Below are positions 16,305-24,253 of a stretch of DNA of 64,000 nucleotides, in pieces. Location of the stretch: positions 4,609,206-4,673,205 of the forward strand of contig NZ_CP018477.1 of assembly GCF_002277955.1 (NCBI RefSeq), written 5' to 3'. The notes beneath the pieces were generated by a model. It searched no databases. It was given only the letters and a program-made list of their open reading frames with translations, and was not told the DNA's origin. Within the stretch, counting starts at the first letter, position 1, and the number at the start of each line of letters is the position of its first letter. The translations under genes were made by a program, and so were the position numbers. Source of the DNA: Thermogutta terrifontis (GTDB taxonomy: Bacteria; Planctomycetota; Planctomycetia; Pirellulales; Thermoguttaceae).

Positions 16305-18460
16305 TCGAACATCTCCGGGCAGTGGTTGATCTGGCGGTCCAGCTCGCCGACCGTCTTCAACTTTCCCCTCCGCTCAAAACCAAGGCCCTTCTGGCCGCGG
16401 CGCTCCATGACGTGGGGAAAGCCACCCCCGATTTCCAGGACTATCTCCTCGGAAAGACTTCCCACGCTTTTCCCCACGCCCTCACCGCCTTACCCTTCGC
16501 CCTGCTGGTGGAAAATGCCGTCAACCGTCACCTGGGCATCTCACTTCAGCAGTATGAAGCCACCGCTGCTGTCCTCTCGCATCATTCCCCCTTGTCACCA
16601 AATCTCTACAGAACGTACATAGACTGTCGGCCTCCCCAATTTCACCCGGATATCGAGACGCTCCTCTGTGACCTTGCCTCGCTTCTGACCAGCCTCGGCG
16701 TGCCGCTCAACGTTCCTCCCCACACTCTTCTCCAGCGAGCGCTGCTTTTCAATAATCCCGCTCACATCCTGGAAAGCCGCTACAAAATTGGCCAGGAAAT
16801 CAGATCCTTCCGCGGCATTTTACAAACTTCACCCGTGGAGAATTTCGCCCCCGTCAAGTGCGTTCTGCAGCTCGCCGACTGGCTCGCCTCCGCGGGCAAG
16901 GCTGATACCTCCTCCATCTGCCTTGACCGAACCGAGGAACTGGTCCGCCAGCACACGACCCGCCTTACCGGTTCGCTTCATCACTTTCAACAGGCCGCTG
17001 CCGCCAGCACTGCGCAGCCACTGCTCTGGCTTCGCGCCCCCACCGGCTCCGGCAAGACGGAAGCCCTCCTCCTCTGGGCCTCCAACGCGTCCCGGATCCT
17101 CTATCTTTTGCCCACCCAAGCCACCACCAACGCCATGTGGCGTCGGCTGCGCAGAATTTTCGGTGTTAACAACGTGGGACTCGCCCACGGGCGGGCTTCC
17201 TATTTTCTCCGCGAAGAGTCCGAAGAAGACCCCCGCGAGGCCCAACTTTTCGGCTCCGTCTTTGCCAAACCCGTTACCGTCGCCACACTCGACCAGTTCC
17301 TCCTCGCCCATCTCCACTGTCGGCACTGGGAAATCCGTCGCATCCTCGCCCAACACAGCGCCGTCATCCTCGATGAGATCCACGCCTATGAGCCGTACAC
17401 CCTCGGGTTGCTCCGCAGGGCCCTGGAAAAAGAGCCGCCACAGCGCCTCGCACTGGCCAGCGCCACCCTGCCCGATAGCCTCCTCCAGCTTTTCCCCACT
17501 GGCCAGCTCGTGGAAGCAGAACCGGAACTCTGGGCCAAACGGCGCCACCAGGTCGCCTGTACCTCGGGCACGCTGGTCGAAGACGGTGTCGATCACGCCC
17601 TTCGCCTCGCCGCGGAAGGACGTTCCGTCCTCATCGTCGCCAACACGGTCCGCGATGCCCAGCAGATCTTCCGCCGCCTGAAGCCCCAGTGCGACGATCG
17701 TCAGCTCACCCTTCTCCATTCCCGCTTCTGCCTTCGGGATCGTCGCCTCAAGGAAAAGCACATCACCAGCCCCAGCCCGGGATCCATCCTCGTCTCCACT
17801 CAGGTCGTCGAGGTCAGCCTGGACATCTCCTACGAGGCCATGCTCACCGAAATCGCCCCGCTGGACGCCCTTGTCCAGCGCCTTGGCCGCGTCAACCGCT
17901 ATGGCAGCAAGCCGCCCGCACCGGTGATAGTCTATCAGGCACCCTCCCAGGGGACCGAGCGGATCTATGGACGGCAGATCCTCGCCTGGAGCCACGAACT
18001 ACTCCAATCCCTTTCGCCCAGGCCCACCGACGCCGAACTGCGACAAATCGTCGCCCAGCTCTATGATCAAATCATCGCTTCTCCGGATTGGAACGACGAA
18101 ATCCAGGCCGGCGCTCAAACCGTGGACGAAATCCAGCACATGCTTGGCTGCTGCACCATCGATCTTTCCGATCCGGAACTGGCCGGCCGTTTCACCGCCC
18201 GACGCGGCACCATCTCCATCGACGTCCTCCCCGCCGAGTTCGTGGACGAAGCCTACCAACTCGTGGAGAAAAAGCGACACTCGCGGCTACCGGAACTTCT
18301 CGTCCCCGTTCCCATCCACTGGATCAAAATATTCCGCGACCACTTCACCCCCGACCGCGACCTCAACCTCCTCATCGCCAATCTCTGTTATTCCTTCGAC
18401 GAGGGACTCGTATTACCTGATGAAAGTTCTCCTCCATCAGGCGGAGTAATCATCGAATGA
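16268..18460 (+). CDS. cas3: CRISPR nuclease-helicase Cas3 (HD domain plus DExH helicase)
   Basis: A 730-residue fusion of the HD nuclease and superfamily 2 helicase that degrades targets marked by Cascade. HD domain: EHLRAVVDLA, then LHDVGKATPDFQDYL (HD near residue 47) and SHHSPLSP. Helicase: Walker A APTGSGKTEA (near 258), DEIHAYE (near 368), motif III SATLPDS, and motif VI QRLGRVNRYG (near 538). All metal and ATP residues expected for activity are visible. The ATG at 16268 was chosen; a GTG at 16247 is an alternative with no better ribosome binding site. The gene overlaps cas5 upstream and cas4 downstream (ATGA). Confidence 0.93.
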   Translation: MAQLLAKPDTLLIEHLRAVVDLAVQLADRLQLSPPLKTKALLAAALHDVGKATPDFQDYLLGKTSHAFPHALTALPFALLVENAVNRHLGISLQQYEATAAVLSHHSPLSPNLYRTYIDCRPPQFHPDIETLLCDLASLLTSLGVPLNVPPHTLLQRALLFNNPAHILESRYKIGQEIRSFRGILQTSPVENFAPVKCVLQLADWLASAGKADTSSICLDRTEELVRQHTTRLTGSLHHFQQAAAASTAQPLLWLRAPTGSGKTEALLLWASNASRILYLLPTQATTNAMWRRLRRIFGVNNVGLAHGRASYFLREESEEDPREAQLFGSVFAKPVTVATLDQFLLAHLHCRHWEIRRILAQHSAVILDEIHAYEPYTLGLLRRALEKEPPQRLALASATLPDSLLQLFPTGQLVEAEPELWAKRRHQVACTSGTLVEDGVDHALRLAAEGRSVLIVANTVRDAQQIFRRLKPQCDDRQLTLLHSRFCLRDRRLKEKHITSPSPGSILVSTQVVEVSLDISYEAMLTEIAPLDALVQRLGRVNRYGSKPPAPVIVYQAPSQGTERIYGRQILAWSHELLQSLSPRPTDAELRQIVAQLYDQIIASPDWNDEIQAGAQTVDEIQHMLGCCTIDLSDPELAGRFTARRGTISIDVLPAEFVDEAYQLVEKKRHSRLPELLVPVPIHWIKIFRDHFTPDRDLNLLIANLCYSFDEGLVLPDESSPPSGGVIIE

Positions 18461-19008
18461 CACGTCACATCACTGGCATAACGCCGCGAGCCCTCTCTGA
18501 GGAAGAACTGGACCTTCTCCGCGTCAACGGCACGAAGGTCAACTACTGGGCCATTTGCCCAAGAAAACTCTGGTTTTTCTCCAAGGGTATCACGATGGAA
18601 CACACTTTCGATCGCGTCGCCCTGGACCGTCTTTTGCATCGGGAAAGCTACCGCAACCTACCGCGACGCGACGTTCTCATTGACAACCTCATTCGCCTGG
18701 ATGTCCTGGAGGGCCAAGAAAAAGTCCTGGAAGTGAAATACTCCCGAAAATTCTCCGACGCCGCACGGCTCCAGGTGGCGTATTATCTGCTTTATCTCAA
18801 ACATCTGGGCGCCGGCGATCTGGTCGGCGAACTCCGCTTTCCCCGCGACCGCCGCCGCGAAGAAGTCCGCCTCACTCCCGACCTGGAGGCCAAGCTCGCC
18901 GAAGCCCTGCGGAATATTCGGGAAATTGAAAATTCACCCCGGCCCCCAGATGTGGCGTTTCAATCCTATTGCCTCCGTTGCGCGTACGCCGAGCTCTGCT
19001 GGGGATAA
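18457..19008 (+). CDS. cas4: CRISPR adaptation nuclease Cas4
   Basis: A 183-residue RecB-like Fe-S nuclease that trims prespacers and selects PAM ends. The cluster ligands are the N-terminal CPRKLWFF and the C-terminal group CLRCAYAELC. The nuclease core is seen as IDNLIRLDVLEG and VLEVKYSRKFSDAARLQVAYY, with the D-(E)xK residues and the QxxxY motif. It overlaps the cas3 stop and precedes cas1, as in many I-B operons where Cas4 works with Cas1-Cas2. Confidence 0.92.
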   Translation: MTRHITGITPRALSEEELDLLRVNGTKVNYWAICPRKLWFFSKGITMEHTFDRVALDRLLHRESYRNLPRRDVLIDNLIRLDVLEGQEKVLEVKYSRKFSDAARLQVAYYLLYLKHLGAGDLVGELRFPRDRRREEVRLTPDLEAKLAEALRNIREIENSPRPPDVAFQSYCLRCAYAELCWG

Positions 19009-19083
19009 GGAGATGCAAGCACCGAACGCAACCAACCGCCGAGCGATTTGATGGAAACACGTCTCGAACCGAGGACAAATGCA

Positions 19084-20094
19084 ATGGCCGAAACCTACTA
19101 CATCTTCCGCAGTGGACGACTCCGGCGAAAGCACAACACCCTTTATCTCGAATCTCCCTCAAACAACGGCGACAGCCAAAAACACCCTCTCCCCGTGGAG
19201 AATGTCCGCGACATCTACCTGTTCGGAGAAATCGATCTGAATACCAAGCTTCTCCGCTTTCTCGGCCAAAGACAGATCACCGCCCACTGCTTCAATTACC
19301 ACGGGTTTTATGTAGGCAGTTTCTATCCCCGCGAACGCAACGTGAGCGGCGATCTCCTCGTCCGCCAGGTCGAGGCTTTCCTCGATTCCAATCGCCGTTT
19401 ATTCCTTGCCCGTCAGTTTATCAAGGGCGCCCTTTTTCACATCCTGCACAACCTCCGCTATTACCAAAATCGCGGTAAAGACCTGGCCGACATCATCGCC
19501 ACCGTCGACGCCCTGGCCGCCCAGATTGACGACGCCCCCGATATTCCCTCCCTGATGGGCCTGGAAGGCCGGGCACGCGACACCTACTATCAGGCCTTCA
19601 CCCTCATCATGAATTTGCCCGAACCCTTTGAAAAACGTGTCCGCCGACCACCCAATAACCCCATCAATGCCCTCATTTCCTTCGGAAACACGATGCTCTA
19701 CACAGCGGTCCTCACAGAACTTTATGTCACCCAGCTCAACCCCACGATCAGTTACCTCCATGAACCCTCCACCCGCCGATTCTCTCTCGCCCTGGACCTC
19801 GCCGAAATCTTCAAACCGCTCATTGTGGACCGACTCATCTTCCGACTGTGGAACAAACGCATGATCACCGACAAGCACTTTGAATCCGTGGGCAACGCCC
19901 GGGGCGTCTATCTCAACGAAGAAGGCCGAAAAATCTGGGTCCGCGAATTCGAAAAACAACTCAGCGAAACCGTCCAGCACCGCAAACTCAAACGATCTGT
20001 CTCGTACCGCCGCCTCCTCCGCCTGGAGGCCTACAAACTCGTTCGCCACCTCCTGGATATGGAACCCTACGAATCCTTCAAAGCCTGGTGGTAA
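19084..20094 (+). CDS. cas1: CRISPR integrase Cas1
   Basis: A 336-residue Cas1 that, with Cas2, inserts new spacers at the leader end. The metal residues are E161 (LEGRARDTYYQAF), H226 (YLHEPSTRRFSLALDLAE) and E241 within the same segment. The N-terminus MAETYYIFRSGRLRRKHNTL starts at 19084 with GAGG about 9 bases upstream; earlier starts at 19048 would add residues not seen in the family. About 75 bases separate it from cas4. Confidence 0.95.
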   Translation: MAETYYIFRSGRLRRKHNTLYLESPSNNGDSQKHPLPVENVRDIYLFGEIDLNTKLLRFLGQRQITAHCFNYHGFYVGSFYPRERNVSGDLLVRQVEAFLDSNRRLFLARQFIKGALFHILHNLRYYQNRGKDLADIIATVDALAAQIDDAPDIPSLMGLEGRARDTYYQAFTLIMNLPEPFEKRVRRPPNNPINALISFGNTMLYTAVLTELYVTQLNPTISYLHEPSTRRFSLALDLAEIFKPLIVDRLIFRLWNKRMITDKHFESVGNARGVYLNEEGRKIWVREFEKQLSETVQHRKLKRSVSYRRLLRLEAYKLVRHLLDMEPYESFKAWW

Positions 20095-20096
20095 CC

Positions 20097-20360
20097 ATGT
20101 ACACTATTGTCGTTTATGATGTCGAACAGCGACGCGTCGGCAAAATTTGCCGCTACCTGCGACGCTATCTGAATTGGGTCCAGAACAGTGCTTTCGAAGG
20201 CGAACTCACGGAACATCAAATCGAAGAAATGACCGCCGGCCTCCGCCGTATCATCAATCGCGATCAGGACAGCGTCTATATCTACCAGATCCCGGAACGC
20301 CGATGGTGCACACGCCGTGTCGTTGGCGTGGAAAAAACCAACCTCGATACCGTCCTGTAG
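20097..20360 (+). CDS. cas2: CRISPR adaptation protein Cas2
   Basis: An 87-residue ferredoxin-fold protein, MYTIVVYDVEQRRVGKICRY, which bridges two Cas1 dimers. D8 in VVYDV is the conserved acidic residue. The ATG at 20097 lies two bases after the cas1 stop; an upstream in-frame start at 20088 overlaps cas1 and is less likely. The length and the C-terminal SVYIYQIPER strand are typical. Confidence 0.93.
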   Translation: MYTIVVYDVEQRRVGKICRYLRRYLNWVQNSAFEGELTEHQIEEMTAGLRRIINRDQDSVYIYQIPERRWCTRRVVGVEKTNLDTVL

Positions 20361-20383
20361 CCTGATCCAAAGGGGACCAAACC

Positions 20384-21127
20384 ATGCGGGTGCGCATCAC
20401 CTTTAACTCCCTGCAAAAGTCCATCCCCCTCCCCTGGCACTACCCCGCTCAGCTCCAAGGCCTCCTCTTCCGCTGGCTCCGCGCCAACGACCGCAAACTC
20501 GCCCGACTCCTCCACGACGTGGGATTCGTCTACCAGGGACACTCCTACAAACTCATCGTCTTCTCTCACCTCCGCGGCACATTTGCCAAGGCCGCAACCG
20601 ACAGCGTCTTTCTCGATCCCCCACTCCGCTGGTGGATTTCCTCTCCCCTCGACCCCATCGTGCAAAGCCTCGTGGGGGGACTCTTCGGCCGACCGTATGT
20701 CCGCCTGGGACAACAAACCCTCATCATCGAACGCGTCCAGGTCGAAGACCTCCCGGATTTCTCCCACCCAACCACCTTCTACACCCTCTCCCCCGTCGTG
20801 GTCTCCACATGCCAGGATGGCCCTGACGGTCCCCAGAAAATCTTCCTCTCCCCCGACCAACCCGATTTCGTCCGCGTCATCCGCGACAACCTCCAGCGCA
20901 AGGCCTCCCTGCTGGGGATCAATGCCCCGGCCAATTCTCTCGCCATTCAGCCCGGTCGCCTCCGCAGCCGCCTCTTCCAGCTCCATGGCGGCTCCATCCG
21001 CGGCTGGGAAGGGGAGTTCCTCCTGAGCGGCCCGCCCGAATTAATCCGCGTAGCCTACGAAGCCGGATTGGGTGAACGTAACGCCCAGGGCTTTGGGATG
21101 CTTGCCTGCCGGCAAAAAGCATTCTAA
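20384..21127 (+). CDS. cas6: CRISPR RNA endoribonuclease Cas6
   Basis: A 247-residue RAMP ribonuclease that cleaves the repeat to release crRNAs. The C-terminal glycine-rich loop is clear (AGLGERNAQGFGMLAC, about residues 226-241) and LLHDVGFVYQGHSYKLIVFS near residue 50 may contain the catalytic His. The position at the end of the operon, after cas2, differs from the common I-B order in which cas6 leads. It is 375 bases from the first repeat, with the leader between. Confidence 0.9.
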   Translation: MRVRITFNSLQKSIPLPWHYPAQLQGLLFRWLRANDRKLARLLHDVGFVYQGHSYKLIVFSHLRGTFAKAATDSVFLDPPLRWWISSPLDPIVQSLVGGLFGRPYVRLGQQTLIIERVQVEDLPDFSHPTTFYTLSPVVVSTCQDGPDGPQKIFLSPDQPDFVRVIRDNLQRKASLLGINAPANSLAIQPGRLRSRLFQLHGGSIRGWEGEFLLSGPPELIRVAYEAGLGERNAQGFGMLACRQKAF

Positions 21128-21367
21128 AAGCCCCCAGACCCCAGCAATTCGCCCCTTGGCGCTGCCATTCAGTAAGCGTCTCCTCCCTGACGTGGCGACA
21201 CGCCGGAGTGAGCCCCTCGGCCGAAATACCGATCTGATGGTCGGGCGTACCGTTTACCGGGTACCAGCCGGCGGGTGGGCCGGACTCGGCCCCTTTTCCC
21301 CTCACACGAGGGGTGAGCCTCACCAGCCCTTTTGTTCGATGTACCGCATACCATCCACTTGTGGGGG

Positions 21368-21396
21368 TTGACAGGGTTTGTGTCGGTTTGTACGCT
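21368..21396 (+). promoter_or_regulatory. Candidate array promoter in the leader
   Basis: Perfect TTGACA (21368-21373), 17-base spacing, then TACGCT (21391-21396). The predicted start is about 100 bases before the first repeat, suitable for pre-crRNA transcription. Confidence 0.5.
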
Positions 21397-21399
21397 TAG

Positions 21400-21447
21400 T
21401 TGCAGTCGATCTCCTGGGAATTTCGCACGACCGGCGATCGACTGCAA
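21400..21447. promoter_or_regulatory. 12-bp inverted repeat in the CRISPR leader
   Basis: TTGCAGTCGATC (21400-21411) and GATCGACTGCAA (21436-21447) are exact reverse complements 24 bases apart. A second small stem, GGAAAGCC (21469-21476) with GGCTTTCC (21488-21495), ends 8 bases before repeat 1. Possible roles are a regulator site overlapping the promoter start or an architectural site for spacer integration; neither is shown. Confidence 0.5.
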
Positions 21448-21502
21448 AACAGGGGGTGGAGGGAGGGTGGAAAGCCCGGAAAACATCGGCTTTCCGGGGA
21501 GG

Positions 21503-23976
21503 GTCTTAATCGAACCAAGTTGGGATTGAAACTTAAATCGCCCTTTTCAAAGGTTCCAATCTTACAATCAGTCTTAATCGAACCAAGTTGGGATTGAAAC
21601 AAGACATCAACACATGAATGTCAGGAGGATACAAAAATAAGTCTTAATCGAACCAAGTTGGGATTGAAACAGGTTTATTGTCAAGCGTGAAGGTTTATTT
21701 TTTTCCGTCTTAATCGAACCAAGTTGGGATTGAAACGCTTCTTTTTGCGATTCTTTCATGCTCTCGCTGGAATCATGTCTTAATCGAACCAAGTTGGGAT
21801 TGAAACCTCTCATCTGCGCGCTCCTTATGCTAGATGCCAAGTTCACGTCTTAATCGAACCAAGTTGGGATTGAAACTTTGGATGATCGAATCCGGTTTCC
21901 TGTTTCCTGTCTGCCAGGTCTTAATCGAACCAAGTTGGGATTGAAACGGCCTTCACACAACTGTTTGGTAGGCATCGCAACAACGTCTTAATCGAACCAA
22001 GTTGGGATTGAAACGAGGAATAATCCCCTTTAAAGAAGGATGCTGCATCCGTCTTAATCGAACCAAGTTGGGATTGAAACTTTTTTTTGCGCTCATCACG
22101 TGTCTCTTTCGCACTGTTGTCTTAATCGAACCAAGTTGGGATTGAAACCGGAGCATGAGCAAATAGCCGACCCTTCCAACGTTGACAGTCTTAATCGAAC
22201 CAAGTTGGGATTGAAACGGAAGTGAGCCACTACCTGGTCGAGGACTTGGTTCTCGACGTCTTAATCGAACCAAGTTGGGATTGAAACTTGTAATAGCGAA
22301 AAAGCCCCCGTCTTCGCCTCCAAAACCACGTCTTAATCGAACCAAGTTGGGATTGAAACCGTGTTGCGGATATGCTAGCATTCCTGAATATGCCCGTCTT
22401 AATCGAACCAAGTTGGGATTGAAACAGTTGCATTTTCACGCTCCACACGTGCGTGAAAATATCCAAGTCTTAATCGAACCAAGTTGGGATTGAAACCGGG
22501 ATACAGTGTGGACGGCACCGTCCGGGCACCGGGTCTTAATCGAACCAAGTTGGGATTGAAACGGATTATTTGGCGCCAACTGTTTGGCGCCAAATTTTTC
22601 GTCTTAATCGAACCAAGTTGGGATTGAAACACACGAACGACATGCGAGTTGATTCGTAGCAACGTGTCTTAATCGAACCAAGTTGGGATTGAAACGCAAA
22701 CTGCTGAACTGGCTAGTTGTCCCTGAGCTTGAGTCTTAATCGAACCAAGTTGGGATTGAAACTTGCTCTAGCTAACCACCAACACGCTGTACCTTGTACG
22801 TGTCTTAATCGAACCAAGTTGGGATTGAAACAACCATCCGTCCTGTAAATTTCTCCATCAAGCTTTTGTCTTAATCGAACCAAGTTGGGATTGAAACCAT
22901 AGCGCTCTGTGTGATGAGCTTATAAAAAAAGTTGTCTCAATCGAACCAAGTTGGGATTGAAACAACGATTGTTCGATATTGTGAGCAACGTCCAGGTGTG
23001 GTCTTAATCGAACCAAGTTGGGATTGAAACAGTCGCCAGGCTGAACAAGGAAAAGGTGGAAGCGACTGTCTTAATCGAACCAAGTTGGGATTGAAACCTC
23101 AAACTGCGATGCGCCGTCACGCAGCTTCGCGACAGCAGTCTTAATCGAACCAAGTTGGGATTGAAACGCAACGTTTGGGCTGCCGCGATCCCGCCCTGAG
23201 CTGCGTCTTAATCGAACCAAGTTGGGATTGAAACATAGATTCAGCTCCTCGCACGCGAACTCGATGAGCGGCTGTCTTAATCGAACCAAGTTGGGATTGA
23301 AACTTACAAGCGCCTCCCAGTCCTCGTCGTCCTTGACGAGGAAGTCTTAATCGAACCAAGTTGGGATTGAAACTTAAAATAGTAATAACGGGGTTTTTTG
23401 TTTCCCACACGTCTTAATCGAACCAAGTTGGGATTGAAACCGGGGCGGCTGCGCGGGCCGGCCGCGGCCTCCGGCTGTCTTAATCGAACCAAGTTGGGAT
23501 TGAAACACCGCCGACAGTACCGAATGTGGCTTCCTGGACACCGTCTTAATCGAACCAAGTTGGGATTGAAACTGTTAGAAAGTTCAGTTGGCTTCCCACC
23601 GTGCTTGAGTCTTAATCGAACCAAGTTGGGATTGAAACCTGCCACGGAAGCCAAGCCAAGTACATCTTCTCTGGGTCTTAATCGAACCAAGTTGGGATTG
23701 AAACTTTTAAGCACGAGCACAAGCTGGGGACTGGGTGCTTGAAGTCTTAATCGAACCAAGTTGGGATTGAAACCTGGAAAAGTGTATTACCACCAATGGC
23801 CTTTCCAGGTCTTAATCGAACCAAGTTGGGATTGAAACTAACTGAGAAACTATCATGATAGATAAGCAACAAGAAGTCTTAATCGAACCAAGTTGGGATT
23901 GAAACAGGGCCTGGCCGGGTTGGGCCTATCGCGGCCGAAGCCGCCAGTCTTAATCGAACCAAGTTGGGATTGAAAC
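21503..23976 (+). CRISPR. CRISPR array, 37 repeats of 30 bp, 36 spacers
   Basis: The 30-base repeat starts GTCTTAATCGAACCAAGTTG and ends GGATTGAAAC, the ATTGAAAC ending being usual for I-A/I-B repeats and giving an 8-base 5' handle. I located 37 copies, the first at 21503 and the last at 23947. Spacers are 35-42 bases long. All copies read in full appear identical except the one at 22934-22963, where the fifth base is C instead of T. Orientation and distance match the cas operon upstream. A truncated 38th copy lies beyond an insertion at 24194. No spacer origin could be assigned without a search. Confidence 0.98.
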
Positions 23977-23984
23977 GAGTTAAA

Positions 23985-24183
23985 AGCGAGTGGCGAGTAG
24001 CGAGTCGCGAGTAGTATTCCTGGTGTGCGTCGAACGGAGATGCGCAGCGCTCGTTAGTCGTGAGCCGTCAGATAGCTTGGAACTGAAAACAGAAAACAAT
24101 CGCGTTTGCGGAGACAATCGGCGGTCTACTGAAAAACCGATTGTCCACTTTCACCACTCGCCATTCGCCATTCGCTACTCGCC
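23985..24183. mobile_element. MITE-like heptad-repeat element in the distal CRISPR array
   Basis: About 199 bases sit between the last full repeat and a truncated repeat. Both ends are tandem heptads of the form (A/G/C)GCGA(G/A)T in opposite orientation: four units at 23985-24012 and four inverted at about 24155-24183. GGCGAGTAGCGA (23992-24003) has its exact complement at 24172-24183. Inside is a 9-bp hairpin, GACAATCGG (24113-24121) with CCGATTGTC (24137-24145). There is no coding frame. Inverted ends plus an internal palindrome are the structure of a small non-autonomous element; no target duplication is evident. Confidence 0.5.
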
Positions 24184-24193
24184 AAAACAAATA

Positions 24194-24214
24194 GAACCAA
24201 GTTGGGATTGAAAC
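24194..24214 (+). CRISPR. Truncated 38th CRISPR repeat
   Basis: The last 21 bases of the repeat are preserved exactly; the first nine are missing and replaced by other sequence. It is 217 bases from the last full repeat. Exact 15-base inverted copies of a heptad block flank it, CCATTCGCCATTCGC at 24161-24175 and its complement at 24225-24239. It marks the old trailer end of the array. Confidence 0.85.
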
Positions 24215-24223
24215 GAATAAAGG

Positions 24224-24253
24224 GGCGAATGGCGAATGGTGAATAGCGAATGG
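24224..24253. repeat. Tandem heptad repeat after the CRISPR remnant
   Basis: Four tandem units GGCGAAT, GGCGAAT, GGTGAAT, AGCGAAT follow the truncated repeat. They resemble the short tandem heptads (STRR-type) described in some cyanobacterial genomes; relationship to those is not established. Confidence 0.7.

Larger units (their letters stand above)
21128..21502 (+). promoter_or_regulatory. CRISPR leader region
   Basis: This non-coding stretch joins cas6 to the first repeat. Its last 140 bases hold a promoter-like TTGACA-N17-TACGCT, a 12-bp inverted repeat and a short hairpin just before repeat 1. The first repeats are perfect while the far end of the array is degenerate, which places the leader on this side. 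The first 240 bases show no recognisable feature. Confidence 0.7.

Noticed and set aside
21128-21367. A possible small RNA or tracrRNA-like gene before the leader
   Set aside because: No anti-repeat is seen and type I systems need no tracrRNA; no promoter-terminator pair was found.
21953-23759. Several open frames with repeating FNPNLVRLR or LNRTKLGLK segments
   Set aside because: They are translations of the CRISPR repeat in other frames, not proteins.
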